Below, piece after piece: positions 35,110-44,305 of a stretch of DNA of 64,000 nt. The stretch is from an uncultured Muribaculaceae bacterium (GTDB lineage Bacteria > Bacteroidota > Bacteroidia > Bacteroidales > Muribaculaceae): positions 17,431 to 81,430 of the forward strand of contig CANRCT010000008.1 in the NCBI GenBank assembly GCA_947629175.1, in the 5' to 3' direction. A program made the translations under genes and the position numbers. Numbering within the stretch: position 1 is the first letter of the stretch; each line of letters begins with the position of its first letter. The notes under the pieces were generated by a model. That model had not been told where the DNA came from and did no database searches. It saw nothing but the letters and a program-made list of their open reading frames with translations.

Positions 35110-35367
35110 TCAGGCGCCGAGCTTGTTGATGTGGCGCGCGAGCTTGCTCTTGAGGTTGGATGCCTTGTTCTTCGAGATAGTGTTCTTGGCAGCCAGCTTG
35201 TCGAGCATCTTGGTGAGGCCTGTGAAAGCAGCCTGTGCCTCGGCCTTGTCGGTCATGGCGCGCAGACGGCGCACGGCGTTGCGGGCGGTCTTTGCGTAGT
35301 AGCGGTTGCGCAGACGGCGCGACTCGGTCTGACGGATTCTCTTCAGCGATGATTTGTGATTTGCCAT
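35110..35367 (-). CDS. rpsT: 30S ribosomal protein S20
   Basis: An 85-residue, very basic three-helix protein starting [22 protein letters not shown], the S20 hallmark. It binds 16S rRNA early in assembly. It lies between two identical tRNA-Glu genes on the same strand, probably in one transcript from the promoter at 35514-35544. Confidence 0.98.
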   Translation of the reverse strand: MANHKSSLKRIRQTESRRLRNRYYAKTARNAVRRLRAMTDKAEAQAAFTGLTKMLDKLAAKNTISKNKASNLKSKLARHINKLGA

Positions 35368-35403
35368 TTCTTTATGTCAAAATTGTCGTGAATTTTTATT
35401 GGG

Positions 35404-35475
35404 TAGCCCATAGGAGAATCGAACTCCTCTTTCAAGAATGAAAATCTTGCGTCCTAGCCGATAGACGAATGGGCC
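35404..35475 (-). tRNA. tRNA-Glu (UUC), copy 2
   Basis: Identical in sequence to 34972-35043. Identity continues past both ends (GTAGCCCATA on one side, GGCCGGCCATG on the other), pointing to a fairly recent duplication or gene conversion around rpsT. Confidence 0.96.
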
Positions 35476-35513
35476 GGCCATGGCATTTCAAGCCGTCGGC
35501 TCAAAAGCGAGTG

Positions 35514-35544
35514 CAAATATACGCACTTTTCGCCAACTGGCAAA
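35514..35544 (-). promoter_or_regulatory. Promoter of tRNA-Glu/rpsT unit
   Basis: The minus strand reads TTTG, 19 nt, TATATTTG. Three bases downstream comes TCGCTTTTGAGCCG, the same initial transcribed sequence as in the tRNA-tuf promoter. Confidence 0.85.
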
Positions 35545-35683
35545 GAAAAAGGCCAAAAACTTGCATTTTCAGCCTTTTTCACCATATTTTCCCACCATTG
35601 GAAGCGATGGTGTCATCATCGTCTACGACACTTTCCCGGATCCGGGCCTACACCATCTCTATAATATGGTTATGTCTGAATTG

Positions 35684-36481
35684 TCAGAGCCTGATGTGGA
35701 GTACGCCGTCGCGATATTTCTGCAGCTCTTCCTCGATCATGGCGGCGGTGAACGTCGGATTATCAAGCGTCGCGTGGCCGTCGGTATAATTATTGAGATT
35801 GACCTCCTCGCCGAAACGAGCTCTGAAAGCCTCTATCACCCAAGCATAGGCATCCTCAATGGAATCAAATCGATAACATTTATCCTTGAAAGGACCTCCC
35901 ATTTTATATGTCATGACATATAGGTTCTGCCCCCCATTGTGAGTCCGTCCTCCGGAATATTCTTCCACAGTGGTGAGCCACATCTTGCCGTTCTTGATAT
36001 TCTTGATGTTGAGTTTTGTGCCGGAAACCGTTATAAAATTCTCCCCGAGATCATAGTCACGGCTTATCAGGATTTCACTGTCACGATCTACCACTTTGGT
36101 CTTGATCAGCAGGCCAAGAGCCGTCGAAAAACGCGTCGGACCGTAGGCGCTGCTCCAGCGATTTATCATGGTGTACATCTTGCCCTCTTTGACTACGATG
36201 ACATCAGGCCCGGGAATAGATCCGCCTACATAGTCCCTGTAATCGTACTGCTCCCAGTTATCGCCCGTCAGTTCATCCTTCCGATAGCTCTTTATTTCAG
36301 AGCGCGTCAGGGTTATATCCGAAGTGGGGATGACCAGATCGGCAAATGAACGCGAATTGTAATCAGGATCGGGAAGAAGAGGATTACGTGTGTCGAATGA
36401 AGGCTCGTCGGATGAACAAGAGCCCAACAGCGCCGTCGCCATAGAAGCCACGACAGCCATGATAATACCAGAGATTCTCAT
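35684..36481 (-). CDS. Uncharacterised lipoprotein
   Basis: A 265-residue protein with an SPII signal (MRISGIIMAVVASMATALLGSC, lipidated Cys22) followed by SSDEPS, a spacer typical of Bacteroidetes lipoproteins. The rest is mixed alpha/beta with GKMYTMINRWSSAYG and KLNIKNIKNGKMWLTTVEEYS. I recognise no family. It is a single gene with its own full promoter and AT content above that of leuS or nagA. Confidence 0.75.
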   Translation of the reverse strand: MRISGIIMAVVASMATALLGSCSSDEPSFDTRNPLLPDPDYNSRSFADLVIPTSDITLTRSEIKSYRKDELTGDNWEQYDYRDYVGGSIPGPDVIVVKEGKMYTMINRWSSAYGPTRFSTALGLLIKTKVVDRDSEILISRDYDLGENFITVSGTKLNIKNIKNGKMWLTTVEEYSGGRTHNGGQNLYVMTYKMGGPFKDKCYRFDSIEDAYAWVIEAFRARFGEEVNLNNYTDGHATLDNPTFTAAMIEEELQKYRDGVLHIRL

Positions 36482-36509
36482 AATGATTGGAGAGTTAGAT
36501 GTTATTTTG

Positions 36510-36540
36510 CAAATATACGATCTTTATCTATTGGAAACAA
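36510..36540 (-). promoter_or_regulatory. Promoter of the 35684-36481 lipoprotein gene
   Basis: The minus strand reads TTG, 20 nt, TATATTTG, with the -7 box 28 nt before the ATG. Confidence 0.8.
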
Positions 36541-36670
36541 CCTCATGGAACGCTTTAACAAATATGGCATTCTATTTCTATCGTTTAATATCTATTGCGA
36601 GACGAATTATCATAACATCAAAATTGAAATGCTCCTTAAGCAAACACGATGTAATGACTGTGCCTGATTG

Positions 36671-36714
36671 AACTGCACCCCAAAAGTTTCATATCAGACT
36701 TTTGGGGTGCAGTT
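36671..36714. repeat. 44-bp palindrome resembling insertion-sequence ends
   Basis: AACTGCACCCCAAAAGT (36671-36687) and its exact complement (36698-36714) flank 10 bp. The arm resembles the terminal repeats of IS150-group IS3 elements. It is the only structure I see in the gene-free 36541-36788. It could also terminate the nagA transcript, though no T-tract follows. Confidence 0.7.
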
Positions 36715-36788
36715 AAGAGTGATCCAAATGGAACATCATGACGCTGTCTCGCACAAATCGGGCATCACTATCTGCCCGGGACGCATGG

Positions 36789-37952
36789 TCAGAGGGTGTT
36801 GGTGCCCTCCACGAGCTTGCCCTGGGCCCAGACGGCGCGCAGGTTGACGTCGGAGTCGAGGATCATGATGTCGGCGTCCTTGTCCTTTGCGAGCGAGCCT
36901 TTGCGGTCATATACGCCCATAATCTTGGCGGGAGTCTCCGAAGCCATGCGCACGGCGTCGTCAAGAGGTATGTCAGCCTTCTGCACGAGAGTGCGGATCA
37001 GGCGGTCCATCGTGGCGATGCTGCCTGCGAGCGCCGAACGGTCGGACAGCTTGCACACGCCGTCCTCTATGATCACGCGCGGATCGAATGCCTCGGCGTC
37101 CTCGGCGCATGCGCATGCAAGAGCGTCGGTGATCACGCAGGCGCGCTCCACGCCCTTGATCTTGTAGACGAGGCGCAGTATCGTGGCCGGCACATGGATG
37201 CCGTCGGCCACTACCTCCACCGTCATGTCGTCGATCAGGTAGATGCTCTCCACGGTGCCCTCGTATTTGTATTCGCGACGCTTGTGGAAGCCCGGCATGG
37301 CGTTGTAGAAGTGGGTGGCGTGGCTGTAGCCCGACTCCCATGCCGACTGGATGTCCTCATACTCGGCCTGAGTGTGGGCCACCGACGCGAGGATACCCTT
37401 GCCGCTGATATATTTGCCGAACTGCATGGCTCCGGGAAGCTCAGGAGCGGCATCCCAGCGCTTGATACACTTCCACTGCTCCACGATGGGGATATACTCC
37501 TTCGGATCCGGATTCTTGATATACTCCGGCATCTGGCCGCCGGCCATCGCCTGGTTGAGGTAATGTCCTTCGAGATGCAGCCCGAGCACAGGGCTGTTGG
37601 GCTCCGCCATCATGCGGGTGCACGTGTCGGCGGCACGGTTGATCATCTCCACCGACGAGCTCGACAGAGTAGGGAAGATACTCGTCGATCCGTGTTTCAT
37701 GTGCGTCTCGATAGCCTTGCGGAAAGCCTCCTCGGTGCCCTCCATGAAGTCGCGTCCGCCGCCGCCGTGGCAGTGTATCTCCACTCCGCCGGGCACCACG
37801 TACATGCCCTTGGCATCAAACAGCTCGGCGCCTATCACAGCCAGGTCGCAGTTGGTAACTTCGAGGATTTTGTCGTCGCGCATAAGCACGCTGCCGTCCT
37901 TCAGCCATCCCTGTGGCGTCAGGATTTTTGCATTGATTATCTGGGTAAGCAT
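36789..37952 (-). CDS. nagA: N-acetylglucosamine-6-phosphate deacetylase
   Basis: A 387-residue amidohydrolase with the metal motif GGVEIHCHGGGGRDF, LHLEGHYLN, ASVAHTQAEY, GYSHATHFYNAM, VVADGIHVP and ITDALACA. It removes the acetyl group from GlcNAc-6-P in amino-sugar catabolism. I use the ATG at 37952, which starts at the conserved N-terminus. An upstream in-frame ATG at 38027 would precede two -7 boxes (37974-37994), so it could not be transcribed from them. No nagB is adjacent. Confidence 0.95.
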   Translation of the reverse strand: MLTQIINAKILTPQGWLKDGSVLMRDDKILEVTNCDLAVIGAELFDAKGMYVVPGGVEIHCHGGGGRDFMEGTEEAFRKAIETHMKHGSTSIFPTLSSSSVEMINRAADTCTRMMAEPNSPVLGLHLEGHYLNQAMAGGQMPEYIKNPDPKEYIPIVEQWKCIKRWDAAPELPGAMQFGKYISGKGILASVAHTQAEYEDIQSAWESGYSHATHFYNAMPGFHKRREYKYEGTVESIYLIDDMTVEVVADGIHVPATILRLVYKIKGVERACVITDALACACAEDAEAFDPRVIIEDGVCKLSDRSALAGSIATMDRLIRTLVQKADIPLDDAVRMASETPAKIMGVYDRKGSLAKDKDADIMILDSDVNLRAVWAQGKLVEGTNTL

Positions 37953-37973
37953 GGATTGAATGGTATTAAGCCA

Positions 37974-37994
37974 CAAATTTAACCAAACAAATTT
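37974..37994 (-). promoter_or_regulatory. Two -7 boxes upstream of nagA
   Basis: TAAATTTG occurs twice on the minus strand (37987-37994 and 37974-37981), 22 and 35 nt before the ATG at 37952. No TTG at the best spacing for either. Confidence 0.5.
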
Positions 37995-38088
37995 ATGATT
38001 TAATCTGTTGTCATTGATTTTTAACACAAAATAATCAAATTCCCATCCACGGCTTTAATCCTCAGCGTCTGTAGGCCTGACTTGAATT

Positions 38089-40596
38089 CTAATCGCCCAC
38101 CACACCGCCGGCATAACCGCCATCAGCCTCGCCGCCGGCAGTAAGCATCGGAATGTTCCTGTCCATCCATTCAAGCCGGTGGAGATAGGCATCCTTCAGC
38201 CGCTTCACGCTCTCCTGATGCGACAGCGACGCATCCAGATTAACATCTATATAACCATAAATGGGCCATTGCTGGCAGTCAGCTTCAGCCGACTCACTGA
38301 TCAAACCATATTTCAGGTCGATATATGCCGGAATCTCATCAAGTTTCGGCTTGATCTCCTGCCATCGCGTCTTGACGCGCGCCACGAAATCGCTGTTACT
38401 GAACAGATAACCATACCATATCGCATTTTTAATGAGCCAATCATCGGGATATATTCCAAGCGAGAATGTCGCATAGTCAAAATCCCATATCGGGCCGGCG
38501 AACAGAGTGCCGCTTCTCTTTTTGTACATATACGAGCTTTTAGGCCAGCCCGGCTCGCCGTTTTGTGTCAGCTCATGCACTATCCACCAGTCGATATACG
38601 AATCGACGTTGATCTTTTGCTTTATCTCGTCGAAAGTCGCGGTACCCGACTTGAGCAGAGTCTCCACCTCACCGAAGTAGGATTCTATGTAAGCGAGCTG
38701 CTCCGCCGGCACATTCTCGTCGGGCGATTTGAGATTGACCGGCAGAGCGCACACCGGCGACCGGAATTTATACAGCTCATCGAAATATGTATCCAGCTCA
38801 AGCAGATATCCGCCTGTCACCGCAGGAGCGCTGATATCGGCATTCTCCAGTTCATCTATGTTCACCCTTACAGGATCGATCTTTATCTGTTCGCAAAGAT
38901 AGTAGTTGCCCACCATAGCGCCGTTGAACACCAGATCAACAAACTCTCCCTTCGGAGTCCATTCCAGACCACCGCCTACGGCGCCGATCTTCCGGCCTAT
39001 CTCTAAAGCCACATCATTGCGGAGCAGCGTGCGGTCGAGATAGTTGGCGAGCAGACACCAGCGCTTGTGGGCCGGCATGCCGAGCACATCCGACTTCTTG
39101 TCGAGCTTTATCGCGTAAGGCTTCTTGGGATGCACCCACGTGCTGTTGCCGCGCCCCTTCACCTGCATCTTCTCAAACGCGACCGCCTTTGCTGTATTGC
39201 CTATATGCATCTCCGACTTCTTCACCCAGTCGTCCTTGCTCAATACCGGCTCGGGAGTGCGGACAAACACTACCGGAAGGTTGGAGAAATACGGCGTAAG
39301 CGTGTATTCCTTCGACTCCCCTGACGATGACCTGACGACGATTTTAGCCGGCACGGAGAGATCGATCGTCGATGCTCCCCGCCCTTCGGGCTCTGCCGAC
39401 GGCATTTCCAGCTCTGCCCCGTCGCAGCTCACTTCATATGGCAGCGCATGCAGATCGCAGGCGCCATAAGGCAGCTTCACCTTGAATCCGTCATCGCCGT
39501 CAGGCTCAGCGTCGACGCCGCCCACCGACAGCGCCGTGATCGACGTGCCGGCTCCGGCAGCTACGCCGAACGGCGCGGATGTGACATATTGCGTCGTCCC
39601 CTCGTCGGTATAGGAGTAGACCAGAGCCACCTTCTGCATCGGAGTCATGTCAGCCTCGGATTCCAGCCTGATCGTCGCCACGTATTGCCCGGCGAGAGGA
39701 TCGGAATTTTCGTCGGTATATTTCTCCACCGACACGATTTTCACTCCCTTCGCCACTCTGACCGGATCGACATCAGCCCGCGACAGCGGCGTGAAGTCGT
39801 CGAGCCGGAGATTGGGATTATCGCCATCAGTCACGAAATTGACAAACGCGCCCGACGGATTTACCCGGAACACGAGCCTCGCATCACTGCCCGCGCCTAC
39901 CGCTAACTGATCGGCCATGACTATGATCGATGACGGCCTGGCCACAGACAGATTGAAACTAAACTCCGTGCCGTCGGCCATAGTAAGAGTAATGATACCC
40001 GACACTTCATCTTTCACGATCGACTTGACTACCGCGGCCGGGCTGGCGCTGTGCAATGTCACGATGCGCTCCACCACCGTCGACGGATCGCTCGGGGAAT
40101 ACAGTTCAAACGCATAATACCCCTCAGCCGTCACCACTACTCTCACGCACATGCCATCCTTGCCGGCTGCCGCCACCGGCATCTCGTCGCTGCCGGTTAT
40201 CTTGACAAATGTAGCGCCGTTGTCGTACGACACAGCCCAGTGCCCCTCATCATCAATAGCTACAATCGGACGCTCGCCATCCTTGCCGTCGGCCCCGTCT
40301 TTGCCGTCATTGCCATCTTTTCCGTCACTGCCGTCTGCGCCATCCTTGCCGTCGCGAATCACCACGGAAGTGCCGTCGGTAAACAATATCGTCGTCTTGC
40401 CCGATTCGCTCGAAACGCCCGAAATGGTCTTGCCATCGTCAAAAGCCTGCTGCAATTTGCCTATCGCCGATTCAAGCGCGCTGACCCTATCGTCCAGATT
40501 GGCCAGTCGGTCATCGTTATCATCGCACGACGTCACCAGCGGACAGAACAACAATGTCATGACAGCGCAAATCAGGCCACAATTCCTTAATAACAT
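38089..40596 (-). CDS. CotH-kinase-domain lipoprotein with collagen-like repeats
   Basis: An 835-residue SPII lipoprotein (LVTSC). A heptad helix (LANLDDRVSALESAIGKLQQAF, about 30-51) precedes a collagen-like stretch of GKDGADGSDGKDG type repeats (about residues 83-107). Beta-rich domains follow to about 450. A CotH-type domain occupies about 460-800: VKGRGNSTWVHPKKPYAIKLD, HKRWCLLANYLDRTLLRND, GYLLELD, GPIWDFDYA. CotH proteins are atypical protein kinases in spore-formers; Bacteroidetes members are surface lipoproteins of unknown substrate. The promoter region has a G8/C8 homopolymer in the -33 position. Confidence 0.85.
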   Translation of the reverse strand: MLLRNCGLICAVMTLLFCPLVTSCDDNDDRLANLDDRVSALESAIGKLQQAFDDGKTISGVSSESGKTTILFTDGTSVVIRDGKDGADGSDGKDGNDGKDGADGKDGERPIVAIDDEGHWAVSYDNGATFVKITGSDEMPVAAAGKDGMCVRVVVTAEGYYAFELYSPSDPSTVVERIVTLHSASPAAVVKSIVKDEVSGIITLTMADGTEFSFNLSVARPSSIIVMADQLAVGAGSDARLVFRVNPSGAFVNFVTDGDNPNLRLDDFTPLSRADVDPVRVAKGVKIVSVEKYTDENSDPLAGQYVATIRLESEADMTPMQKVALVYSYTDEGTTQYVTSAPFGVAAGAGTSITALSVGGVDAEPDGDDGFKVKLPYGACDLHALPYEVSCDGAELEMPSAEPEGRGASTIDLSVPAKIVVRSSSGESKEYTLTPYFSNLPVVFVRTPEPVLSKDDWVKKSEMHIGNTAKAVAFEKMQVKGRGNSTWVHPKKPYAIKLDKKSDVLGMPAHKRWCLLANYLDRTLLRNDVALEIGRKIGAVGGGLEWTPKGEFVDLVFNGAMVGNYYLCEQIKIDPVRVNIDELENADISAPAVTGGYLLELDTYFDELYKFRSPVCALPVNLKSPDENVPAEQLAYIESYFGEVETLLKSGTATFDEIKQKINVDSYIDWWIVHELTQNGEPGWPKSSYMYKKRSGTLFAGPIWDFDYATFSLGIYPDDWLIKNAIWYGYLFSNSDFVARVKTRWQEIKPKLDEIPAYIDLKYGLISESAEADCQQWPIYGYIDVNLDASLSHQESVKRLKDAYLHRLEWMDRNIPMLTAGGEADGGYAGGVVGD

Positions 40597-40642
40597 AAAA
40601 TAAAATTCTGATTGGTTTATATTTGTAGATTTGCCTTGTCGG

Positions 40643-40679
40643 CAAAGATAATTAAAAAAGGATAAATAATAGGGGGGGG
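40643..40679 (-). promoter_or_regulatory. CotH gene promoter with homopolymer at -33
   Basis: The minus strand reads TTAACTA, C8 (40672-40679), TA, then TATCTTTG (40643-40650), with 21 nt between tract and -7 box. The tract takes the place expected for TTTG. The -7 box is 46 nt before the ATG at 40596. Confidence 0.65.
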
Positions 40680-40834
40680 TAGTTAAATTCTGTTAACTCC
40701 ATTTCGTTTTCACCTTTTCTGCAGGACAATTCCCCTCTAACGGCTTATCCATCCTCTCCGCACAGAAATGAGAGAACGGCAAAAAAAGCATGTATCCGGG
40801 CGTCATTTCCGGAATTTTTGGCTATCTTCGCCGC

Positions 40835-42091
40835 ATGAAACGGATATTATTAATAATGACGACGGTAGCTCTCGCCGTCGCGTCGGCCCTGGCGGCATAC
40901 TCCCCGGCCGACATACCCAATGTGCACAAAGCAAACCGCACTCGCTACGTCACCAACCCCGACGGAGTGTTGTCGCGACAGGCCGAAGAGCGGCTCGACT
41001 CGCTGCTCGGCGCCGTGTGGCAGGCCACCTCGGCCGAAGTGGTAGTGGTGGCCGTCGACTCGATCGAAGGGGCCGACATCGACTCATTCGCCACCGAGCT
41101 CTTCTCGCTCTGGGGCATAGGAAAGAAAGACAATGACAACGGCCTCCTCATACTCATATCGAGAGGCGACCGTCGCGCCACGCTCCGCACCGGCTACGGA
41201 CTCGAAGGGGCGCTCCCCGACGCCGTCTGCGGCCGGATAATCCGCGGCGACATGGCCCCACGCTTCCGCGAAGGCGACTACGACGGGGGCACGCTCGCGG
41301 CCGTGGGCAGCGTGGCCGGTCGCCTCGGAGCGCCCGATGTGGCCGACGAGATCCGCTCGCGCTACGCCAACGATTCCCGGCGGCCGGCCGAAGAAGAGGA
41401 CTTCTCCGGACTTGTCGACTGGCTCGCGACCATGGCCGCCGTGATGACCCTCATTTCCCTCGGGCTTTACCTCTGGCGAAGCCGTTCCACCCGGCGCATG
41501 CCCACTCTTGAGCACTACCGCAGCCTCAAGGAGCTCCGTGTGCCGCTGCTATGCCTGTCGGCCCTCGGCGCAGGAGTGCCTCTGCTCGTCTACTGGATGC
41601 TCTCACGCAAGATGAAGCGGGTGCGCGACCACTCGCGCCCCTGCCCCAACTGCGGCACGCAGATGGAGCGCCTCCCCGAAGACAAGGACAACGAATACCT
41701 CACGCCGGCACAGGACACCGAGGAGCGCATCAATTCCGTCGACTACGACGTATGGCTCTGCCCCGCATGCGGCGAGACCGACATCATACCCTACGTCAAC
41801 GATCAGGCCGCCTACACCGTGTGCCCCCGCTGTCATGCCCGCGCATGCATCCTGACGGCCGACCGAGTGGTGGTGCCGCCCACCGTAAGCCGCGAGGGGC
41901 AGGGAGTTAAGGTCTACTCATGCCGCAGCTGCGGATTCCAGCACAACCGTCCTTACTCCATTCCCCGGCGTCAGCCGCCGGTAGTGATCATTCCTCCGGG
42001 CGGAGGAAGCGGATTCGGAGGAGGAGGATTCTCCGGCGGCAGCTTCGGCGGAGGCATGACCGGCGGAGGAGGAGCCTCCGGAGGCTGGTAA
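40835..42091 (+). CDS. TPM-domain membrane protein
   Basis: About 418 residues: signal peptide (MKRILLIMTTVALAVASALA), then a TPM domain (YVTNPDGVLSRQAEERLDSLLGAV...LILISRGDRRATLRTGYGLEGALPDAVCGRII), and two membrane segments near 215 and 255. A zinc-ribbon-like region with CxxC pairs follows (CPNCGTQM, CPACGE, CPRCHA, CRSCGF). The end is a glycine-rich low-complexity tail (GGGSGFGGGGFSGGSFGGG). The TPM family occurs in PSII repair factors and bacterial phosphatase-like membrane proteins; function here is unknown. The ATG at 40835 fits the signal peptide better than 40790. Confidence 0.82.
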   Translation: MKRILLIMTTVALAVASALAAYSPADIPNVHKANRTRYVTNPDGVLSRQAEERLDSLLGAVWQATSAEVVVVAVDSIEGADIDSFATELFSLWGIGKKDNDNGLLILISRGDRRATLRTGYGLEGALPDAVCGRIIRGDMAPRFREGDYDGGTLAAVGSVAGRLGAPDVADEIRSRYANDSRRPAEEEDFSGLVDWLATMAAVMTLISLGLYLWRSRSTRRMPTLEHYRSLKELRVPLLCLSALGAGVPLLVYWMLSRKMKRVRDHSRPCPNCGTQMERLPEDKDNEYLTPAQDTEERINSVDYDVWLCPACGETDIIPYVNDQAAYTVCPRCHARACILTADRVVVPPTVSREGQGVKVYSCRSCGFQHNRPYSIPRRQPPVVIIPPGGGSGFGGGGFSGGSFGGGMTGGGGASGGW

Positions 42092-42173
42092 GCACCGGCC
42101 TCCCAGCCGACCCCCGGAGCCGACACACGACAACGGCGGTCATATCTCCCGGCCGACCCCTGACAGAAATCAA

Positions 42174-42216
42174 CAAAAGCGGCAGACTCATTGCGAGTCT
42201 GCCGCCTTCAGTTTTA
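42174..42216. terminator. Bidirectional terminator between TPM gene and susD
   Basis: An 11-bp perfect stem GCGGCAGACTC/GAGTCTGCCGC (42179-42205), AAAA on its left and CAGTTTT to its right. It separates two convergent genes. Confidence 0.85.
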
Positions 42217-42259
42217 TAGAACTTATGCTTAGAGTAGCCTTAAGCTTGCGTCAGGGATA

Positions 42260-44290
42260 TCAGTCGAGGTTGTTGGCGCCCTGGTTGGCTTCGGTAGGCC
42301 ATCCGGGATTCTGATAAACGTAGGAGTTGGCAGGATCCTTGTCGGGCGACGCGTTGACGAATACATTGTGGCCCAGAGGCGACAGATAGTGCGCGCGGGT
42401 GAAGGTGTAGCCGTCCCATACGAGGTTGTTGGCCTTGCGGATCTGATAGGGGCGCACATAGTCGCCGTCAGCGCGGGCCGACATGTTGCCCTCGTCGGAG
42501 TCAGGATCTACAACGGGCTCGTAGAACTCGCCCTCTGCATTCTTGATGCACAGAGCGCTTGACGGATCGTTGTAGACGGTGCCCCAGTACTTGATGCCCT
42601 CGATGATATACGGAGTGGAGATCATCTGGTCGAGAGCGCACCAGCGGCGTACGTCCATCAGACGGAGACCCTCGGCGCAGAGCTCGTTGCGGCGCTCGCG
42701 GCGTACGTTGTAGATCGTGGTGTTGACAAGCGCGCCGTGAGAGTATGCGCCCCAGTCGCCCTTGGCCTCTTCGGTCATGTTGGTGGCCGCGATGGTCTTG
42801 TTGTAGTCGGGATCCACTTTCGCGCGGTTGCGGAGAGCGCGCCAGTAAGCGTCGGCTGTGCCGTCGACCGATCCGTTCTTCTCTACACATGCCTCCATGT
42901 AGTTGAGCAGAGCCTCGGCGGCGCGGAAAGTGATCGAACCGGTTGTCGACTGCAGGTTGCCCTGTGCGCCGGCATAGTTGTAGTCCTGACCTTTCTTGAC
43001 AGCGTAGCCGGTCGGGCAGCGGGTGGTGTTGTCAGGGCTGAAGAGCCAGTTCATGTTGTACTTGGCGGGAGAGTTGCCGTCAAGACCGAGAGTGATGATC
43101 GAGCCGTCGCCCTTGGTGAAGACGGTCAGACGCGAGTCGCGGCCCTGGATGGTGGCCGAAACGCCCTGATTCTCCCACTGGGGATCGTAGCCCGATCCGG
43201 CTGCATAGATAGGCAGACCGTTGCGCATCACGAACGAGTTGACCATGCCGCGTGTCCAGCCTGTACCGCCGGCATTCTTCTGGAACTGTGCCTGGATCTG
43301 TGTGCCCATGTTGAATGTCAGGCTATAGGCACGGTAGAGAAGCACCTCGTCATAGCTGCCGGGGTTCTCGGCGCAGAACATGCAGTAGTAAGGATTGGCC
43401 TCGGTATAGCCGGCGGTCATGCCTTCGGGAGCGTCGGTGTTCTCTACTAGACGGTTGACGAACTTGTCGCCCACAACCTTGGCCGACTTCATGGCCTCGT
43501 CGAAGAAGTAAGCTATCTCGGAGTCGATGTTGAAGTCGCTGATGAGCTCAGCCTTGCCGGGCCAGCCGGGCCCGCCGGGAACGAGAGCCGTGCCTTTGTG
43601 ATACTTCAGCCATGTGCCCTCGAAGAGAGCCACACGCGAACGGAAGAGGTTGGCGCAATCCTTTGTCAGGCCGTTCTTGCCGTAGGTCGACTCGTCGGGG
43701 AGCAGCGAGATAGCCTTGTCAAGGTCGGCGAGGATATGGCGCGCCACCTTGTTGCGGGGCTGACGCACCGAAGCCTCCAGAAGGTACTCCTTATCGTTGG
43801 GGAGCACCTCGTCGTTGATGGGCCAGTCGCCGACGGCGCTGTAGTTGGCCCAGTAGGTGTATGCGCGGAAGAAGTAAGCCTCGCCCAGCGACTGGTTGAT
43901 CTCCTCAGGCACGCCCGACACTTCGCCGGCCTCGACGGCTGCCTCGGCGTTGGTGAGGAAATAGTTGAGCGAGCGCACGTTGCCGAAGTCCCAGTTCTCT
44001 GTGCCCTGGCCCACACGCCATTCGCCTGGCACCCAGCGGGTCGAGGCGGTGCGGTAAGCCTGATTGTCGGTGCCGTTGTCGGCCGAGAACGTACCAAGCT
44101 CATAGGCATTGTCGGAATGCGACGGGAGCATGGTGTAGAAATTCAAGGTGTAAGCCTTGAGGTTTGCCGCCGTAGTGAAGAAGTTCTCAGGAATGAGCTT
44201 GTCCTGCGGCTCCCTGTTGAGGTAGTCATCGCAGGCGGTGAGACCCACGACGGCTGCTGCGGCAACGATTGAGCTTATATATTTGTTCAT
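42260..44290 (-). CDS. RagB/SusD-family lipoprotein
   Basis: A 676-residue SPII lipoprotein (VVGLTACDDYLNREPQDKL) with the SusD pattern of N-terminal TPR-like helices (QSLGEAYFFRAYTYWANYSAVGDWP) and the C-terminal RRERRNELCAEGLRLMDVRRW segment. SusD proteins cap the SusC porin at the surface and bind the glycan or peptide ligand. It is 15 bp after the SusC gene. No glycoside hydrolase or sensor follows on this strand, so the substrate is open. Confidence 0.96.
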   Translation of the reverse strand: MNKYISSIVAAAAVVGLTACDDYLNREPQDKLIPENFFTTAANLKAYTLNFYTMLPSHSDNAYELGTFSADNGTDNQAYRTASTRWVPGEWRVGQGTENWDFGNVRSLNYFLTNAEAAVEAGEVSGVPEEINQSLGEAYFFRAYTYWANYSAVGDWPINDEVLPNDKEYLLEASVRQPRNKVARHILADLDKAISLLPDESTYGKNGLTKDCANLFRSRVALFEGTWLKYHKGTALVPGGPGWPGKAELISDFNIDSEIAYFFDEAMKSAKVVGDKFVNRLVENTDAPEGMTAGYTEANPYYCMFCAENPGSYDEVLLYRAYSLTFNMGTQIQAQFQKNAGGTGWTRGMVNSFVMRNGLPIYAAGSGYDPQWENQGVSATIQGRDSRLTVFTKGDGSIITLGLDGNSPAKYNMNWLFSPDNTTRCPTGYAVKKGQDYNYAGAQGNLQSTTGSITFRAAEALLNYMEACVEKNGSVDGTADAYWRALRNRAKVDPDYNKTIAATNMTEEAKGDWGAYSHGALVNTTIYNVRRERRNELCAEGLRLMDVRRWCALDQMISTPYIIEGIKYWGTVYNDPSSALCIKNAEGEFYEPVVDPDSDEGNMSARADGDYVRPYQIRKANNLVWDGYTFTRAHYLSPLGHNVFVNASPDKDPANSYVYQNPGWPTEANQGANNLD

Positions 44291-44305
44291 GATCTGGTTT
44301 TGGAA

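Noticed and set aside
40262..40360. Short-period repeat that could suggest a CRISPR array
   Set aside because: It encodes Gly-Lys/Ala-Asp triplets in frame inside the CotH lipoprotein gene; there are no spacers.
40823..40830. TATCTTCG as a promoter giving a leaderless TPM gene message
   Set aside because: It deviates from TAnnTTTG, lacks a TTG element, and lies 4 nt from the ATG; too weak to list.
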